64,000 bases of DNA from Porphyra umbilicalis (GCA_002049455.2 KV918863.1:124001-188000); one strand, 5' to 3'; positions 42,777 to 53,107 are shown, numbered from the stretch's first letter. Notes: generated by a model not told the origin, from the letters alone. Made by a program: numbers and translations.

Positions 42777-45362
42777 ATGGAGCCGTCCCCGGCGACGCCT
42801 CCCGATAGCCCCGTCGGGGCTCCATCCTCCGCGCCCCTGGCGTGCCCGCCCCCGGTGGTCGCCGCTCCGGGGCCGGCGCCGGCGGCCGTCGCGCCGCCCG
42901 CGTCGGGGCCGCCCGGGCGCCGCCCAACCGTCCCCGCCCGCCCGTCGGTGCCGCCGGGTATGCGGCTCCCGTACGACCCGAACGGCCGGGAGTGGCGGAA
43001 GCCGCCCCGCCCAGTGGGCGCCGCCGCCGCGACCAGCGCCGGGGCCGGGTCCGCGGCTTGCCCGGTGGCCTCCCCCGGCGGGGGTCCCGCGGTCGTGCCG
43101 GAGGAGCGACCGCCGTTGTTGGGGCAGTCGGCCCCCGCGTTCCCGCCGCGCCCGGCGCCGCCCGACGTCCGAGCGTGGCTTGCCCCGCTGGGGCCGGCCG
43201 TGGCCTCGGCCGACTGGCCGCTCATCAGTGACGTCTTCCTCCCGGCTCATCCCCACGACGCCGGTGAGGCCGCTGCCGTGTGGCGGGCCTTCAAGGAGTT
43301 CGCCAAGGTGGCGGGTTACGGCACCCGGCCGGCGGCCGAGCGCGACTTCGCTTCCTTCGTCCGCTCCGTCGGGGACAGCGCGGCGTGGCTACGCTGCATG
43401 TTGCGGTGCAACCCGGGTCGGGTGCTCTTGGTCCCGCATCCCGCGGCCGAGCTCCCGTTCGTCGCCGGCGAGGAGGAGTACGCCTACGTCGAGGACTGGC
43501 ACACCCGCCTTCGCCACCGCCCTGCGGTCTCGTTCGGTCATTCCTTGGCGCTCGCCAACTTCGGGGGCGTGGGCCCCCTGATCGCCTTGGCGTCGGTAAG
43601 CCCCGCGACCGCCCCGGCGGACTTGGCGTTGGAGGCCGCGCGCCGCGCGCGCGGCGAGCTCGTAAGCGCCCGACGGGCGGGGCACGGGGCCATCTTCCTG
43701 TCCGTCCGCTCCGGCATCGCCTTGACGCCGGCGCGTGCTCCCTTGCCGCCGGCAATGGCCACGCGGTGCGCGACGCCGCGGCTGCTGACGTACGAGTACC
43801 CGCCCGTCGTGCACCAGGAGCAGTCGCTTCTTCAGGCGTTCCCGTGCCACCCTATCCAGGGCACGGCCTACGTCATGCTGACGGCCGCCATCGTGTCGGG
43901 GTTGCTGCGTGCATACCGCGAGACACACCGCGTCTTCGAGCCGTCGCCGTGCTACTACGACTTGACGCGGAAGTTCAAGGTCGACGACCTCGCGCCGGGC
44001 GACAGCGGTGCCGCCGACGCCTTGGAGGAGTACGATGCCATCGTGAGGGCGGTGCCCTGGGCGGCAGTCCATGACCTGCTGCCCTACCACCACGACACCA
44101 CTCGTCAAGCCCCCAGCACCCTGCTGCCCCACCAAGTGGGTACTGTGGCGGACGGCCGGCGCCACTACGTTCGCGTCGTGAACGTCTTGCGGACGCCGCA
44201 GACCCCGTTGGGGGTCATGCTCGCGGAGCCGCGGCTCGCGGACGTCGCCCCGCGGGCGTTGCCCGTGACGACGGAGCCTTGGGCGATACCGGCCGGCTTC
44301 ACTTCGCCCGACCCGGACGCCGTCCCGCCGTCGACGGAGGAGGCGGCCGCGTCGGCCGCGTACCGCGCGCGGAAGCGGCGCCACGCCGACATGGCGCGCG
44401 GCGGCCCGGCTCCGCCTGTGCCCCACCACCCGGGGCCCCGGGACCCCGAGGGGGAGGAGGAGGAGGCCAGCGCCGGCGACCCCGGGGGTCCCGACGCCTA
44501 CTCCCGCGGCTTCTCGTCGTCGACCCGTGTCGGCAACGCCGAGTGGGGCCCGCGCGAGGCGGGCCGCGAGGACCGAGCCGGCACGGCTCGTGGCGAGCGC
44601 TGGGACGCGACGTGGCGCGGCGACCACGCCGACACTGCCGGTGACCGGCCCGGGCGCGGGTGGGCGTCCGAGTCGGGCGGCGGCGCCGCTGCCCCCCGTC
44701 GCGACTGCGACGACCTCTGGGGGGACGGCGGCCACGGCCGCCGTGCCGACGTGCGGGACGACCGCGTGTGGTCGGCGGCCGGTCCAGGCGACGGCCGCGG
44801 CGGTATGGCCGACGGCCGTGACGGGCCCGCGTGGCCCTCCGACGGCGGCCAGGGCCGCGACGGCGCCGCTAGCGGCGGGGGCTACGGGCGGTCCGAGTAC
44901 CGCCCCGCCGGCGAAGCCGCGGCGCCCGCCGGTCCGCGCCCCGCGCGTTGGGATGCCGTCCCCGCCAACGACGGCCCCGCCATGGCGCCGATGGAGCTCG
45001 GGGTTGCCGGTCCCGTCGTGACCCCCGTTCCGGGGCAACCGGACGTCGCCTACGATTGGTGGCTATCCGCGTCGTGGACGCCCCCTACCCCGGTGACGCC
45101 CACGGAGTGGCGGGACTCGCTGACGTCCGGGCAGGTTGTCGCCTTGTTCGGGTACGACCCGTCCATCAACTGGTCCGAGGTGGGGCCCTGCGAGATCACC
45201 GCCGCGATGGTCGAGTACGCCCGCATCGGGCTCGCCGCCGACGTCCCCCCCTGCCTGGAGCCCCCGCGGACGCGGGCGAAGCGGTTTCACGCCGCCCTGC
45301 GGCGCGTCCTACGCAAGGCGGGTCGCCCCGTTCACGTATTGGAGTTTCGTCGTTGCGACTGA
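42777..45362 (+). CDS. 861-codon ORF antisense to the gypsy element, unknown function
   Basis: I chose the ATG at 42777, 15 bp past the LTR, because the upstream part of the open frame runs through the LTR. Residues 1-130 are Pro/Ala-rich. About 130-560 looks globular, with WP, W and Y residues spread normally (ADWPLISDVFLPAHPHD, CHPIQGTAYVMLTAAIVSG, SPCYYDLTRKFKVDDLAPG). About 570-770 is Gly/Arg/Asp-rich, and 770-861 is globular again (ITAAMVEYARIGLAAD, RRVLRKAGRPVHVLEFRRCD). I recognise no domain. Some plant gypsy lineages (Tat/Ogre type) carry antisense or extra ORFs at this place, so it may be an accessory gene transcribed from the LTR side. Its likely poly(A) signal (56510) is now 11 kb away, split off by the copia insertion. 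Confidence 0.65.
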   Translation: MEPSPATPPDSPVGAPSSAPLACPPPVVAAPGPAPAAVAPPASGPPGRRPTVPARPSVPPGMRLPYDPNGREWRKPPRPVGAAAATSAGAGSAACPVASPGGGPAVVPEERPPLLGQSAPAFPPRPAPPDVRAWLAPLGPAVASADWPLISDVFLPAHPHDAGEAAAVWRAFKEFAKVAGYGTRPAAERDFASFVRSVGDSAAWLRCMLRCNPGRVLLVPHPAAELPFVAGEEEYAYVEDWHTRLRHRPAVSFGHSLALANFGGVGPLIALASVSPATAPADLALEAARRARGELVSARRAGHGAIFLSVRSGIALTPARAPLPPAMATRCATPRLLTYEYPPVVHQEQSLLQAFPCHPIQGTAYVMLTAAIVSGLLRAYRETHRVFEPSPCYYDLTRKFKVDDLAPGDSGAADALEEYDAIVRAVPWAAVHDLLPYHHDTTRQAPSTLLPHQVGTVADGRRHYVRVVNVLRTPQTPLGVMLAEPRLADVAPRALPVTTEPWAIPAGFTSPDPDAVPPSTEEAAASAAYRARKRRHADMARGGPAPPVPHHPGPRDPEGEEEEASAGDPGGPDAYSRGFSSSTRVGNAEWGPREAGREDRAGTARGERWDATWRGDHADTAGDRPGRGWASESGGGAAAPRRDCDDLWGDGGHGRRADVRDDRVWSAAGPGDGRGGMADGRDGPAWPSDGGQGRDGAASGGGYGRSEYRPAGEAAAPAGPRPARWDAVPANDGPAMAPMELGVAGPVVTPVPGQPDVAYDWWLSASWTPPTPVTPTEWRDSLTSGQVVALFGYDPSINWSEVGPCEITAAMVEYARIGLAADVPPCLEPPRTRAKRFHAALRRVLRKAGRPVHVLEFRRCD

Positions 45363-45394
45363 GGGCATCGCCCTGGCCCCGTAGGTGTGGCGCT

Positions 45395-45766
45395 TGTTGA
45401 GCATGGCTCAGCAATTCCATTTGTCTATACTTACCCGGTTGAGCATTGGGACTCAGTTTTGGGTATTTACCTATGCACTTGTTGTATGTTTTGTACTTGT
45501 GTGTACTTGATTTGTTGGTCTCGTAGTGGGCACTCTCTGCTGGGGTGAGCTCGGGGGGGGGACTTGTGTGGGGAGGTGCATGCCCCGTTCTGGGAGGTGC
45601 GCCGCGGCCCGCGCGCACTGAGAACTGAGGCACGTGGGTGTGCTCCGAGAGCGGGCTGCCCGACGACCTGTCCTGGGGCCGCCTGGGGTACATTAGGTGG
45701 CTGGACACGGCCCAGGACCTCTGCCATAGTAAAATAACGCACCCACTTGACCACACCGACTTCACA
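45395..45766 (+). repeat. 5' LTR of the copia element, 372 bp
   Basis: Starts TGTTGAGCATGG and ends CTTCACA. It is flanked on the left by GCGCT (45390-45394). I saw no differences from the 3' copy once the Harbinger-like insertion is removed. Confidence 0.95.
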
Positions 45767-45780
45767 GGTTATGGGCCCAG
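45767..45780 (+). other. Primer binding site, half-tRNA type
   Basis: GGTTATGGGCCCAG follows the LTR directly. This is complementary to the anticodon arm of initiator tRNA-Met (CTGGGCCCATAACC). I recall the same site for Drosophila copia, where a tRNA fragment primes reverse transcription; most plant copia elements use the tRNA 3' end instead. Confidence 0.85.
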
Positions 45781-45922
45781 TGTCGCTGGTGGTCATCGTC
45801 GTCTTCCGTGCCGTTGTTGGCGGGACGACCTTGGTTGGGTTGCCGTGTGTTCCGGCGTCGGGCAGGTGGGTATAGCCTCCCACGTCGTCAGTGCCGCGCC
45901 TGCTGGCGTGGTTGTCATCGTC

Positions 45923-48900
45923 ATGTCGGACTACGGCCGCTACGCTGGCCCTCGCTTCGCGCAGCTGGACGAGGACTACAAGGTCTGGGCTGTGTACTGC
46001 CGTGCACAGATGATCAAGGAGAAGGTTTGGGCTGCGGTTGTGACGGACCGCCCCGCGTCTGGGAGCGGTGCCAAGAGCGACGTTGCAGCTGAGGCGTGGG
46101 ACCTCATGAACGAGTCGGCCCTGGCGACTATCCAGATGTCGGTCAAGCCGGTTCATCTTTATTCGGTGACGGCGGTCAGTACGGCCAAGGAGGCGTGGGA
46201 TGCGCTCAAGGACATCTTTGAGGCGCGGGACAACGCACGCCTGCTGCAGCTCTTGCATGAGCTGAGCAACCTCAAGAAGGGCAGCGACGAGAACATCATC
46301 AAGTACACGTCGCGCGCCAAGCGCATCCGTCAAGAGCTCTCCATGCTGGGAAATCAGGTGGACGAGAACACGCTTGTCCTGCAGATCCTGTCGGGCCTTC
46401 CGGCCGAGTATGACATGATCAAGACCGTTCTGGAGAACATGGACGGGAAGCGCAACCTCGCTGACGTGAGCGCCAAGCTGCTCACTGTGGAGCAGCGGGG
46501 GAGCCATGGGCGGTCGTCCTCGGCGACCGGCGTCAAGTCGCAAGCGTTTGCGGCAACGGCTTCTAAGAAGCCGTGGGACAAGCGCGCGGTCGTGTGCTAC
46601 TACTGCGACAAGAAGGGGCACATGAAGCGCGACTGTCTCAAGAAGAAGGCCGACGACGCCAAGGGCAACAAGAAGCCAAATGGCGGGCGTCGTGAGGGTG
46701 GCGGTAGAGGTAGTGCACCTCCCCGCGCCGCATTGGCCTACGCTGCGTCGGCAGGCCAGGCCGGGAAGCTCAACGCTTCCGGGAGCACCAGCGGGTCCTC
46801 GACCTGGGTGTTGGACTCGGGTGCGACCAACCATATGGCCGCCCAGGACGCGGGCTTCACCGTCAAGACGACGGGGAGCGGGGCCAAGGTCACTCTAGCT
46901 GACGGCCACAAGGTGCCCATCAAGGGGCACGGATACGCGTCCATGGACGTGGGGAAGGGAATCACCACGGCTCGCATGGTCCTCGATGAGGCCATGCTTG
47001 TGCCGGATCTGACAGACAACCTTCTGTCGGTCCGAGCGGTCGACCGCTGTGGCGGTGCCGTGGTGTTCGTTGTCGACGCCTGCTATATCCTCAGTGATGG
47101 GGAAGCGGTGCTCGCGAGCGGAGTTTTGAGCAACGCGTCTGTCGTCGGCTCGGTCAACGAGTCGGAGAACTACGTGCTCAAGGTGACTCCGGTCACGGCA
47201 TCGGCCAGAGCCGCCTCCACGCACATGGACGGCGAGGCAGAGCTGTGGCACCGCCGGTTCAACCACTTGGGTTTCGAGAACCTCAAGCGTGTGGTTGGGA
47301 TGGTCGATGGGATTCCATCGACGGTAGCCGACGCCAAGCGCTTTCCTGGTACGGTATGCGTGCCTTGTGTCGACGGAAAGATGGCGCGTTCTCCGCATCA
47401 TCGCTCGACAACGACCACCACCAAGTGCGAGTTGGTTCACACGGACGTTGATGGGCCGTTGACGGCGTCGCTGGGCGGCTCTGTCTACTTCGTGACTCTG
47501 ATGGAGGACTCCACTGGGTTCATCACGGCGACGCCCATCAAGTCCAAGGGCATGGTTCCGGATGTCCTCAAGGCCCGCATCAAGCAGCTAGAGACCCTAA
47601 CTGGGCTTAAGGTGAAGCGGGTTCGTCACGATGGCGCCAAGGAGTACGTGAGCCGCGACCTCCAAGCCTGGTATGAAGACAAAGGCATTACGTCTGAGAA
47701 GACGGCGCCGTACTCTTCGCAGCAGAACGGGAAGGCAGAGCGCGACAACCGGTACATCATGGAGCGCGTCCGTGCGGCTCTTCTGGACGCCGGAGCGGAA
47801 GAGGAGCTGTGGGCGGAGGCTTTGTCATCCGTCATCCACGTGCTCAACCGATCCCCCAAGGCGGGTCAAGATATGACCCCGCTGGAAGCCCTCACGGGGA
47901 GACGCCCCGACGTGAAGGGATTTCGGGTCTGGGGGAGCCGGGCATGGGCTCTGAAGCCCAAGCAGCAGCAGCGAAAGCTGGAACCCAGGACCGACGTCGG
48001 CCGTTTTGTCGGCTACACTGTTGGTGGCAAGGCCTACCGCATCCTAGAGGATGGCTCAAACAAGGTCTTTGAGCGCCGAGATGTGCTCATGGAGGAGACG
48101 TCAAGCAAAGCCATCAAGATGACCTCTGTCCCTGGCCCTGCTTCCACCCCTTTCCTGACCAGTCAGACGGATGGTGACAAGGAGGACGGCGCCATGGACA
48201 TGCCGGAAGCGGAAGCCGCAAGCGGGGACGAGTATGCCTCGCAGCAGTCGTCAGAGAGCGACGTTGAGCCGGACGAGGCTTCCGGACTCGACGCAGAAGA
48301 CGGAGATGACAATGACGCCGGCGAGGACGCGGCGGATCATGATGGACACGACGTGCTGTCTGGATCCACCACAGAGAGTGGTGATGACGGGGTGCAAGCA
48401 CTCCGGCGGTCGAAGCGCAAGCCGGCACCCAAGGTTACCTGGTGGGAGCGTAACCCAAAGGCATACGCTGCAGAAGGACCCAAGGGCGGAGATCCGTCGG
48501 GATGGGACCTGACCAAGGCGCCAGCCAATGCGAAGGAGGCGCGTGCGCGATCGGACTGGCCGCGTTGGAAGGCGGCTGAGAAAGAAGAGTACCTCGCACA
48601 CAAGAAGCTTGGTACCTGGTCCAATACCAGGAGCAGCAACAAGCGTAAGGCTGTCAAAACGCGGTACGTGTACGACATCAAGCACGATGCTGAGGGCAAC
48701 ATGACTCGGTACAAGGCGCGACTGGTGGCGCAGGGCTTCAACCAAGTGCCGGGGCGCGACTTTGATGAGACATGGGCACCAGTGCCGAGCTCGGCCACGA
48801 CACGCGCGCTCTTCGCGGTGGCGGCGGCCAAGGACTGGGAAGTTCACCACGTGGATGTGAAGACGGCCTTCCTCAACGCAAAGATGGACAAGGAGATGTA

Positions 48901-50107
48901 CATCAAGCTTCCGGTCGGAGCCGAGCCGGGGGAGGAAGGTGATGTCCGCCGTCTGAACCTGGCTCTCTATGGGACCAAACAGGCGGGACGATTGTGGGGC
49001 ATCAAGCTTAACAAAGAGCTCAATGCCATCGGAGCGGTCCGGTCCAAGGTGGACCCGTGCCTCTACACGTGGAGCCACCCTGTGCACGGGCTTGTCTACA
49101 TCCTCGTCTACGTGGACGATCTCATTGTGGCTGGAAAAAGCCTCGAAGGGGTCCAGATGGTCAAGGCCTCGGTGTCGGCGTCTTTCGACGTGCGCGACAT
49201 GGGTGAGGTCAAGGACTTCATTGGCATGAAGGTCATGCGAGATCGGGCTGCCAAGGTGATCACCCTGAGCAATCCGGGGCATGTCAGTTCCCTGCTTGAG
49301 GCTTTCCAGATGGACAAGTCTGCGCCTAACAAGACGCCCATGGTGTCAGGTGCCAAGCTTTGCAAGACGGGGGAGAATCTACTGCCCGAGGGCAACCGGT
49401 ACGCCGAGCTTGTTGGCTCGTTGCTGTACCTCTCCACGACGACGAGGCCGGACATTGCGTTTGCCGTGGGCGTGCTCTCCCGCTACATGTCATGCCCCGA
49501 GGAGGACCACATGCGCGCGGCCAAGGGGGTGCTCCGATATCTTCGCGGGGCTACGCGACTAGGGGTCGTGTACGGCGACGACAAGCCTCTCCAAGGGTAC
49601 GTTGACGCAGACTGGGCAGGCGATATTGACGCTCGTCGGTCGACGACGGGCTTTGTCTTCACCCTCAATGGCGGGCCGATATCGTGGACGAGCAAGCGCC
49701 AGTCGACCGTGGCGACATCAACGGCCGAGGCCGAGTACGTCGCCGCCGCTATGGCGACCAAGGAGGCGCTGTGGCTGCGCAAACTTCTGTCGGAGCTGGG
49801 CGTCGACGGGGACGCCGTGCCCATGGGGGAGGACAACCAGGCGTGCCTCGCTTTGGTCAACAATCCCGAAGCCACCGGGCGTACCAAGCACGTAGACGTT
49901 GCGTACCACATGGTGCGCGACTACGTCGCGCGTGGGGAGGTTGCCTTCTACTTTCCTCCCAGCGCCGACATGCCCGCAGATGGCATGACGAAGCCACTGC
50001 CGGCCCCGGCGTTCACCACATTCCGGGGCGTCATCGGCGTTGGCTCGGATCTGGGCACTTCGGGGAGTAGCGGCACGCGGGCCCCACGTCCTGCGCCGCA
50101 GTGCTGA
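45923..50107 (+). CDS. Copia gag-pol polyprotein
   Basis: From the ATG at 45923 there are 1394 residues; the frame is open further upstream, but that part covers the LTR and primer site. Order: gag capsid region (about 10-190; LLQLLHELSNLKKG); zinc knuckle CYYCDKKGHMKRDC at about 223; protease with active-site DSG (LDSGATNHM, about 296); integrase zinc region (H-H-C-C from about 440) and catalytic D-D-E (VHTDVDG about 506, HDGAKEY about 570, NGKAERDN about 607); reverse transcriptase from about 930 with YVDD at about 1062; RNase H (VDADWAG, TAEAEY) from about 1225. The PR-IN-RT-RH order defines the copia class. All catalytic residues looked for are present and no stop interrupts it, so it may still be active. 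Confidence 0.97.
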   Translation: MSDYGRYAGPRFAQLDEDYKVWAVYCRAQMIKEKVWAAVVTDRPASGSGAKSDVAAEAWDLMNESALATIQMSVKPVHLYSVTAVSTAKEAWDALKDIFEARDNARLLQLLHELSNLKKGSDENIIKYTSRAKRIRQELSMLGNQVDENTLVLQILSGLPAEYDMIKTVLENMDGKRNLADVSAKLLTVEQRGSHGRSSSATGVKSQAFAATASKKPWDKRAVVCYYCDKKGHMKRDCLKKKADDAKGNKKPNGGRREGGGRGSAPPRAALAYAASAGQAGKLNASGSTSGSSTWVLDSGATNHMAAQDAGFTVKTTGSGAKVTLADGHKVPIKGHGYASMDVGKGITTARMVLDEAMLVPDLTDNLLSVRAVDRCGGAVVFVVDACYILSDGEAVLASGVLSNASVVGSVNESENYVLKVTPVTASARAASTHMDGEAELWHRRFNHLGFENLKRVVGMVDGIPSTVADAKRFPGTVCVPCVDGKMARSPHHRSTTTTTKCELVHTDVDGPLTASLGGSVYFVTLMEDSTGFITATPIKSKGMVPDVLKARIKQLETLTGLKVKRVRHDGAKEYVSRDLQAWYEDKGITSEKTAPYSSQQNGKAERDNRYIMERVRAALLDAGAEEELWAEALSSVIHVLNRSPKAGQDMTPLEALTGRRPDVKGFRVWGSRAWALKPKQQQRKLEPRTDVGRFVGYTVGGKAYRILEDGSNKVFERRDVLMEETSSKAIKMTSVPGPASTPFLTSQTDGDKEDGAMDMPEAEAASGDEYASQQSSESDVEPDEASGLDAEDGDDNDAGEDAADHDGHDVLSGSTTESGDDGVQALRRSKRKPAPKVTWWERNPKAYAAEGPKGGDPSGWDLTKAPANAKEARARSDWPRWKAAEKEEYLAHKKLGTWSNTRSSNKRKAVKTRYVYDIKHDAEGNMTRYKARLVAQGFNQVPGRDFDETWAPVPSSATTRALFAVAAAKDWEVHHVDVKTAFLNAKMDKEMYIKLPVGAEPGEEGDVRRLNLALYGTKQAGRLWGIKLNKELNAIGAVRSKVDPCLYTWSHPVHGLVYILVYVDDLIVAGKSLEGVQMVKASVSASFDVRDMGEVKDFIGMKVMRDRAAKVITLSNPGHVSSLLEAFQMDKSAPNKTPMVSGAKLCKTGENLLPEGNRYAELVGSLLYLSTTTRPDIAFAVGVLSRYMSCPEEDHMRAAKGVLRYLRGATRLGVVYGDDKPLQGYVDADWAGDIDARRSTTGFVFTLNGGPISWTSKRQSTVATSTAEAEYVAAAMATKEALWLRKLLSELGVDGDAVPMGEDNQACLALVNNPEATGRTKHVDVAYHMVRDYVARGEVAFYFPPSADMPADGMTKPLPAPAFTTFRGVIGVGSDLGTSGSSGTRAPRPAPQC

Positions 50108-50979
50108 ACCCCCTCGGGGGGGGCGGCGGTTGGCGGCGGACTGGCGGTGTCGGCGGCCCGGAACGGCTTCGGGTCGATTGGGCGGTTCACGGCGAAGTCG
50201 GGGGCTGGGCTGTATCAGTACAGCCCTCCTCGGAATCGGGATCCGATTGTCGGCGGGCTGTACTGATACAGCCCGAGTCGGATTCGTGCCGAAATTCGTC
50301 GATCAAGTCGACGTTTCGCCCATCAAGTCGGGGGCGGCCGGTCGAATCGATGTCTACCGAACGTTTCGTCGGACGATCCGATCAACATTGGACGACCGCG
50401 TCAATTCGATTTTCGGCTGGGCGGTAGCCGTTACGGCTGTACTGATACAGCTCCAGGCCCTTGCATCGCTACGAAGGCAGCGGCTTGCGTCGCCTTTACG
50501 CCGACTGGGTGGCCTGCGGCGGTCGGGCGGTCGGCTAAGGGTTTCTCCGATGCTGTCCGCGTCGACCGAGGCGGACTTGGCGGACATCGTTTTTTTTTTT
50601 GTTTTAAGTGGCGGGGGGAGGGCTGTACTGATACAGCCCAGCTTCATGCGTCTCTACCAAGTCGGCAGTTTGCGTCGACTTTGCGGCGGTTGGGCGGCTT
50701 GCGGCGGCCTGGCGGTCGGCTGGCGGGTGCTCTGATGCTGTCCGAGTCGGCGGTTGTCGACTTGGCGGTGGGCGGTTTTTTGGCCCACATCGCGTTTTGC
50801 GGCCAAGTCGGGGAGGGGGGGTTCTGTATCAGTACAGCCCAAAACTGATATGGCTTTCCGAGGAGGGCTGTACTGCTACAGCCCGGGCCCGAGCAGCGGC
50901 GATCGGGAAGCCAAATCAAGCTGTAAGCCGGAAGCCGGGCTACCTTGCATCCGGACTCCGGAACCGTCACAATGTAATT
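50108..50979 (+). other. Copia 3' untranslated region with six copies of one hairpin
   Basis: About 870 bp of non-coding sequence. Arms GGGCTGTA and TACAGCCC around a 4-nt loop occur at 50207-50226, 50255-50274, 50435-50452 (shortened), 50620-50639, 50823-50840 (left arm decayed) and 50865-50884. The loop is TCAG in the first and fifth copies and CTGA (CTGC in the last) in the others, so copies are present in both orientations. A T12 run lies at about 50590. Confidence 0.9.
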
Positions 50980-50987
50980 GGGGGGAG
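50980..50987 (+). other. Polypurine tract of the copia element
   Basis: GGGGGGAG directly before the TG of the 3' LTR. Confidence 0.85.
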
Positions 50988-51330
50988 TGTTGAGCATGGC
51001 TCAGCAATTCCATTTGTCTATACTTACCCGGTTGAGCATTGGGACTCAGTTTTGGGTATTTACCTATGCACTTGTTGTATGTTTTGTACTTGTGTGTACT
51101 TGATTTGTTGGTCTCGTAGTGGGCACTCTCTGCTGGGGTGAGCTCGGGGGGGGGACTTGTGTGGGGAGGTGCATGCCCCGTTCTGGGAGGTGCGCCGCGG
51201 CCCGCGCGCACTGAGAACTGAGGCACGTGGGTGTGCTCCGAGAGCGGGCTGCCCGACGACCTGTCCTGGGGCCGCCTGGGGTACATTAGGTGGCTGGACA
51301 CGGCCCAGGACCTCTGCCATAGTAAAATAA
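50988..51330 (+). repeat. 3' LTR of the copia element, first part (343 bp)
   Basis: Matches the 5' LTR up to AAAATAA, where the Harbinger-like element enters. The remaining 29 bp resume at 56442. Confidence 0.95.
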
Positions 51331-51399
51331 GAGCATTCCCACCAATGTCGGGCCAACGGTCTGAAACGGTGAAATGAAACCGCTACGTGTGGCCCTGCG

Positions 51400-51540
51400 A
51401 GTGGTCAGTTGCCAACGAGCCAACGCGTTGCCAACGGGCAATGTAATGGGTGAAATAGGGTGGGCTACCTTTCGAAGATCTGCGCGCCGTTGGCCTCGGC
51501 GTTGTTGGCCGCAGTGGGTGGTTGCCAACGAAGGACACGT
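51400..51540. repeat. Left subterminal repeats of the Harbinger-like element
   Basis: GTTGCCAACG or CGTTGGCC words recur at about 51408, 51428, 51488 and 51521. They match the words of the right subterminal hairpin. They are candidate transposase-binding repeats. Confidence 0.6.
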
Positions 51541-53100
51541 ATCAGCGTCGTCGCAAGTATCGAAATGAAGAGGCGTCCGTCGAATACGTGCCGAACATGT
51601 CACGGAAAGCGTGCGAACGGAGCCCAAAGCGCTCAAATCAACGCAATCTAGCGGGACACGTGGACACCTTTCGGTACCAATATGGATTGAATCCGCACGA
51701 GTGCGTGACGTGTGTTGCGGTCGCACCTTGTCAGGTTGTGCAAGGTCTTCGAGGCTGAGTCATGCCGGTCGAACGGTCACGTGCCGCCAGGGCGGGCTGC
51801 CGATTGCGCAAACGAGTGGCCCAAGAGCTGTTTACGTGTCCCTCTCTACTGTGTGCATCCCACCTTACGCTGACCAGGGCGGCTTCAGAGGAGCTGGCAC
51901 GCCCAGTCTCAGGGCTGTGCTGTCCCAAAAAGGCCAAGGCTGTGCCAGAACGGGTCAATAGAGGGCAGTGACCGACATCTACGCACTTCTGAGTGCGTGT
52001 TTGTACACTTGAGGGGCAGGCCCATGCTACTGATAGCACTGCAGGCAGTTGTGAGCGTGGAAGCGTTGACAGCTCAGAAGGCAGGCTGACTGCAGAACCG
52101 TGCACTGGCTCCCTAAGGCATGAACGTTGAAGCAGGCTTTCACAATCCCACCTCCAGCCCAACCTCGGCCGCACTTCCAACAACGCCACTACCCCACACC
52201 CGGCCCCCCACCCCCGACCCACCCCGAACCCTTTTGACCCTGCCCCCACGTCCACCCGCGCACCCCCACCAAGCTGCAGCAGCAACACGCGCTCGTCAGC
52301 AAACGATGCGCGCACCCTCCCCCCTAGTGTCTATTCCCCTGAGGGGATCATTTGATCCTCTGAGGATCAATTGATCCTCATATGAGGCACCTCAAAAAAG
52401 AACCTTCCTGACGTCCGTTCTGTTTTTTTTCGATACAGGCGAACGCAGCGTGCCCGTCTTACCCGTCGGACTGTTCAAGGGCACCTGAGGGCACAAAAAC
52501 GTGCACGGCAAGGAAGAAAGATTCCTTTTTTTCGCGTAAGTAGGATCAATTGATCCTCAAGATCAGGGGAATAGACACTAGCCTGCCTGCGCCGCCCGCC
52601 GACTCGGCCCGCGCGACCCTCCCCCCAGGTTTCTCACTCTCTCAGAAGCAGCGCAGAAACAACCCGGAGGCCGGGGCACCGCCCAGAGCTCCAGACAGGG
52701 GGCGGCGGACCCCTGCGCACGGTGGACAGCACCGGGCGATGGCCACCTCCAGCGGGCGCGACCACAGAGGCACGCGGGCGTGGTTACTCTTGGCGACATT
52801 ACCACTTCAGCTCACGGCGGCCACCAGCACGCGCCCCTCGGTCGCCGCCGGCCTTGTGTCCTCTGTGCTACAACTCTCGCTGTAGCGCACTTGCTGTGTG
52901 CGGTATTGCTGTTGCATGAAAATTTACAGACCTTGATAGCAAAACGCCCAAAGCAGAACATTGTTTGAGTGGTTCTCTGCCGGTTTCCGGCCATGTCATT
53001 GGCCAAGACAGCTGTTCTGGCGCAATTGTTATTGTTCGTATGGGAAAATATTCTAAAGTGAGCAACTCCACCGCACAAGCTCGAGTTGTGCTGTGAGATT
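51541..53100. other. Interior of the Harbinger-like element; no gene recognised
   Basis: ORFs up to 195 codons (52315-51731, minus) have no transposase signature. A small MITE lies at 52324-52581. Confidence 0.4.
52324..52581. mobile_element. 258-bp MITE nested in the Harbinger-like element
   Basis: The ends are CTAGTGTCTATTCCCCTGA (52324-52342) and its perfect reverse complement (52563-52581). GATCCTC/GAGGATC words just inside both ends add further pairing. CTAG at each end is itself a palindrome, so the duplication could be TA or CTAG, and the exact edge is ambiguous. Non-coding. Confidence 0.8.
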
Positions 53101-53107
53101 TTCAAAA

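Noticed and set aside
45638..45922. Upstream extension of the copia polyprotein
   Set aside because: It covers the LTR end and the primer binding site. The ATG at 45923 precedes the gag domain directly.
51731..52315. Harbinger transposase remnant
   Set aside because: The ORF has no DDE or Myb-like signature and is Pro/Gly/Arg-rich.
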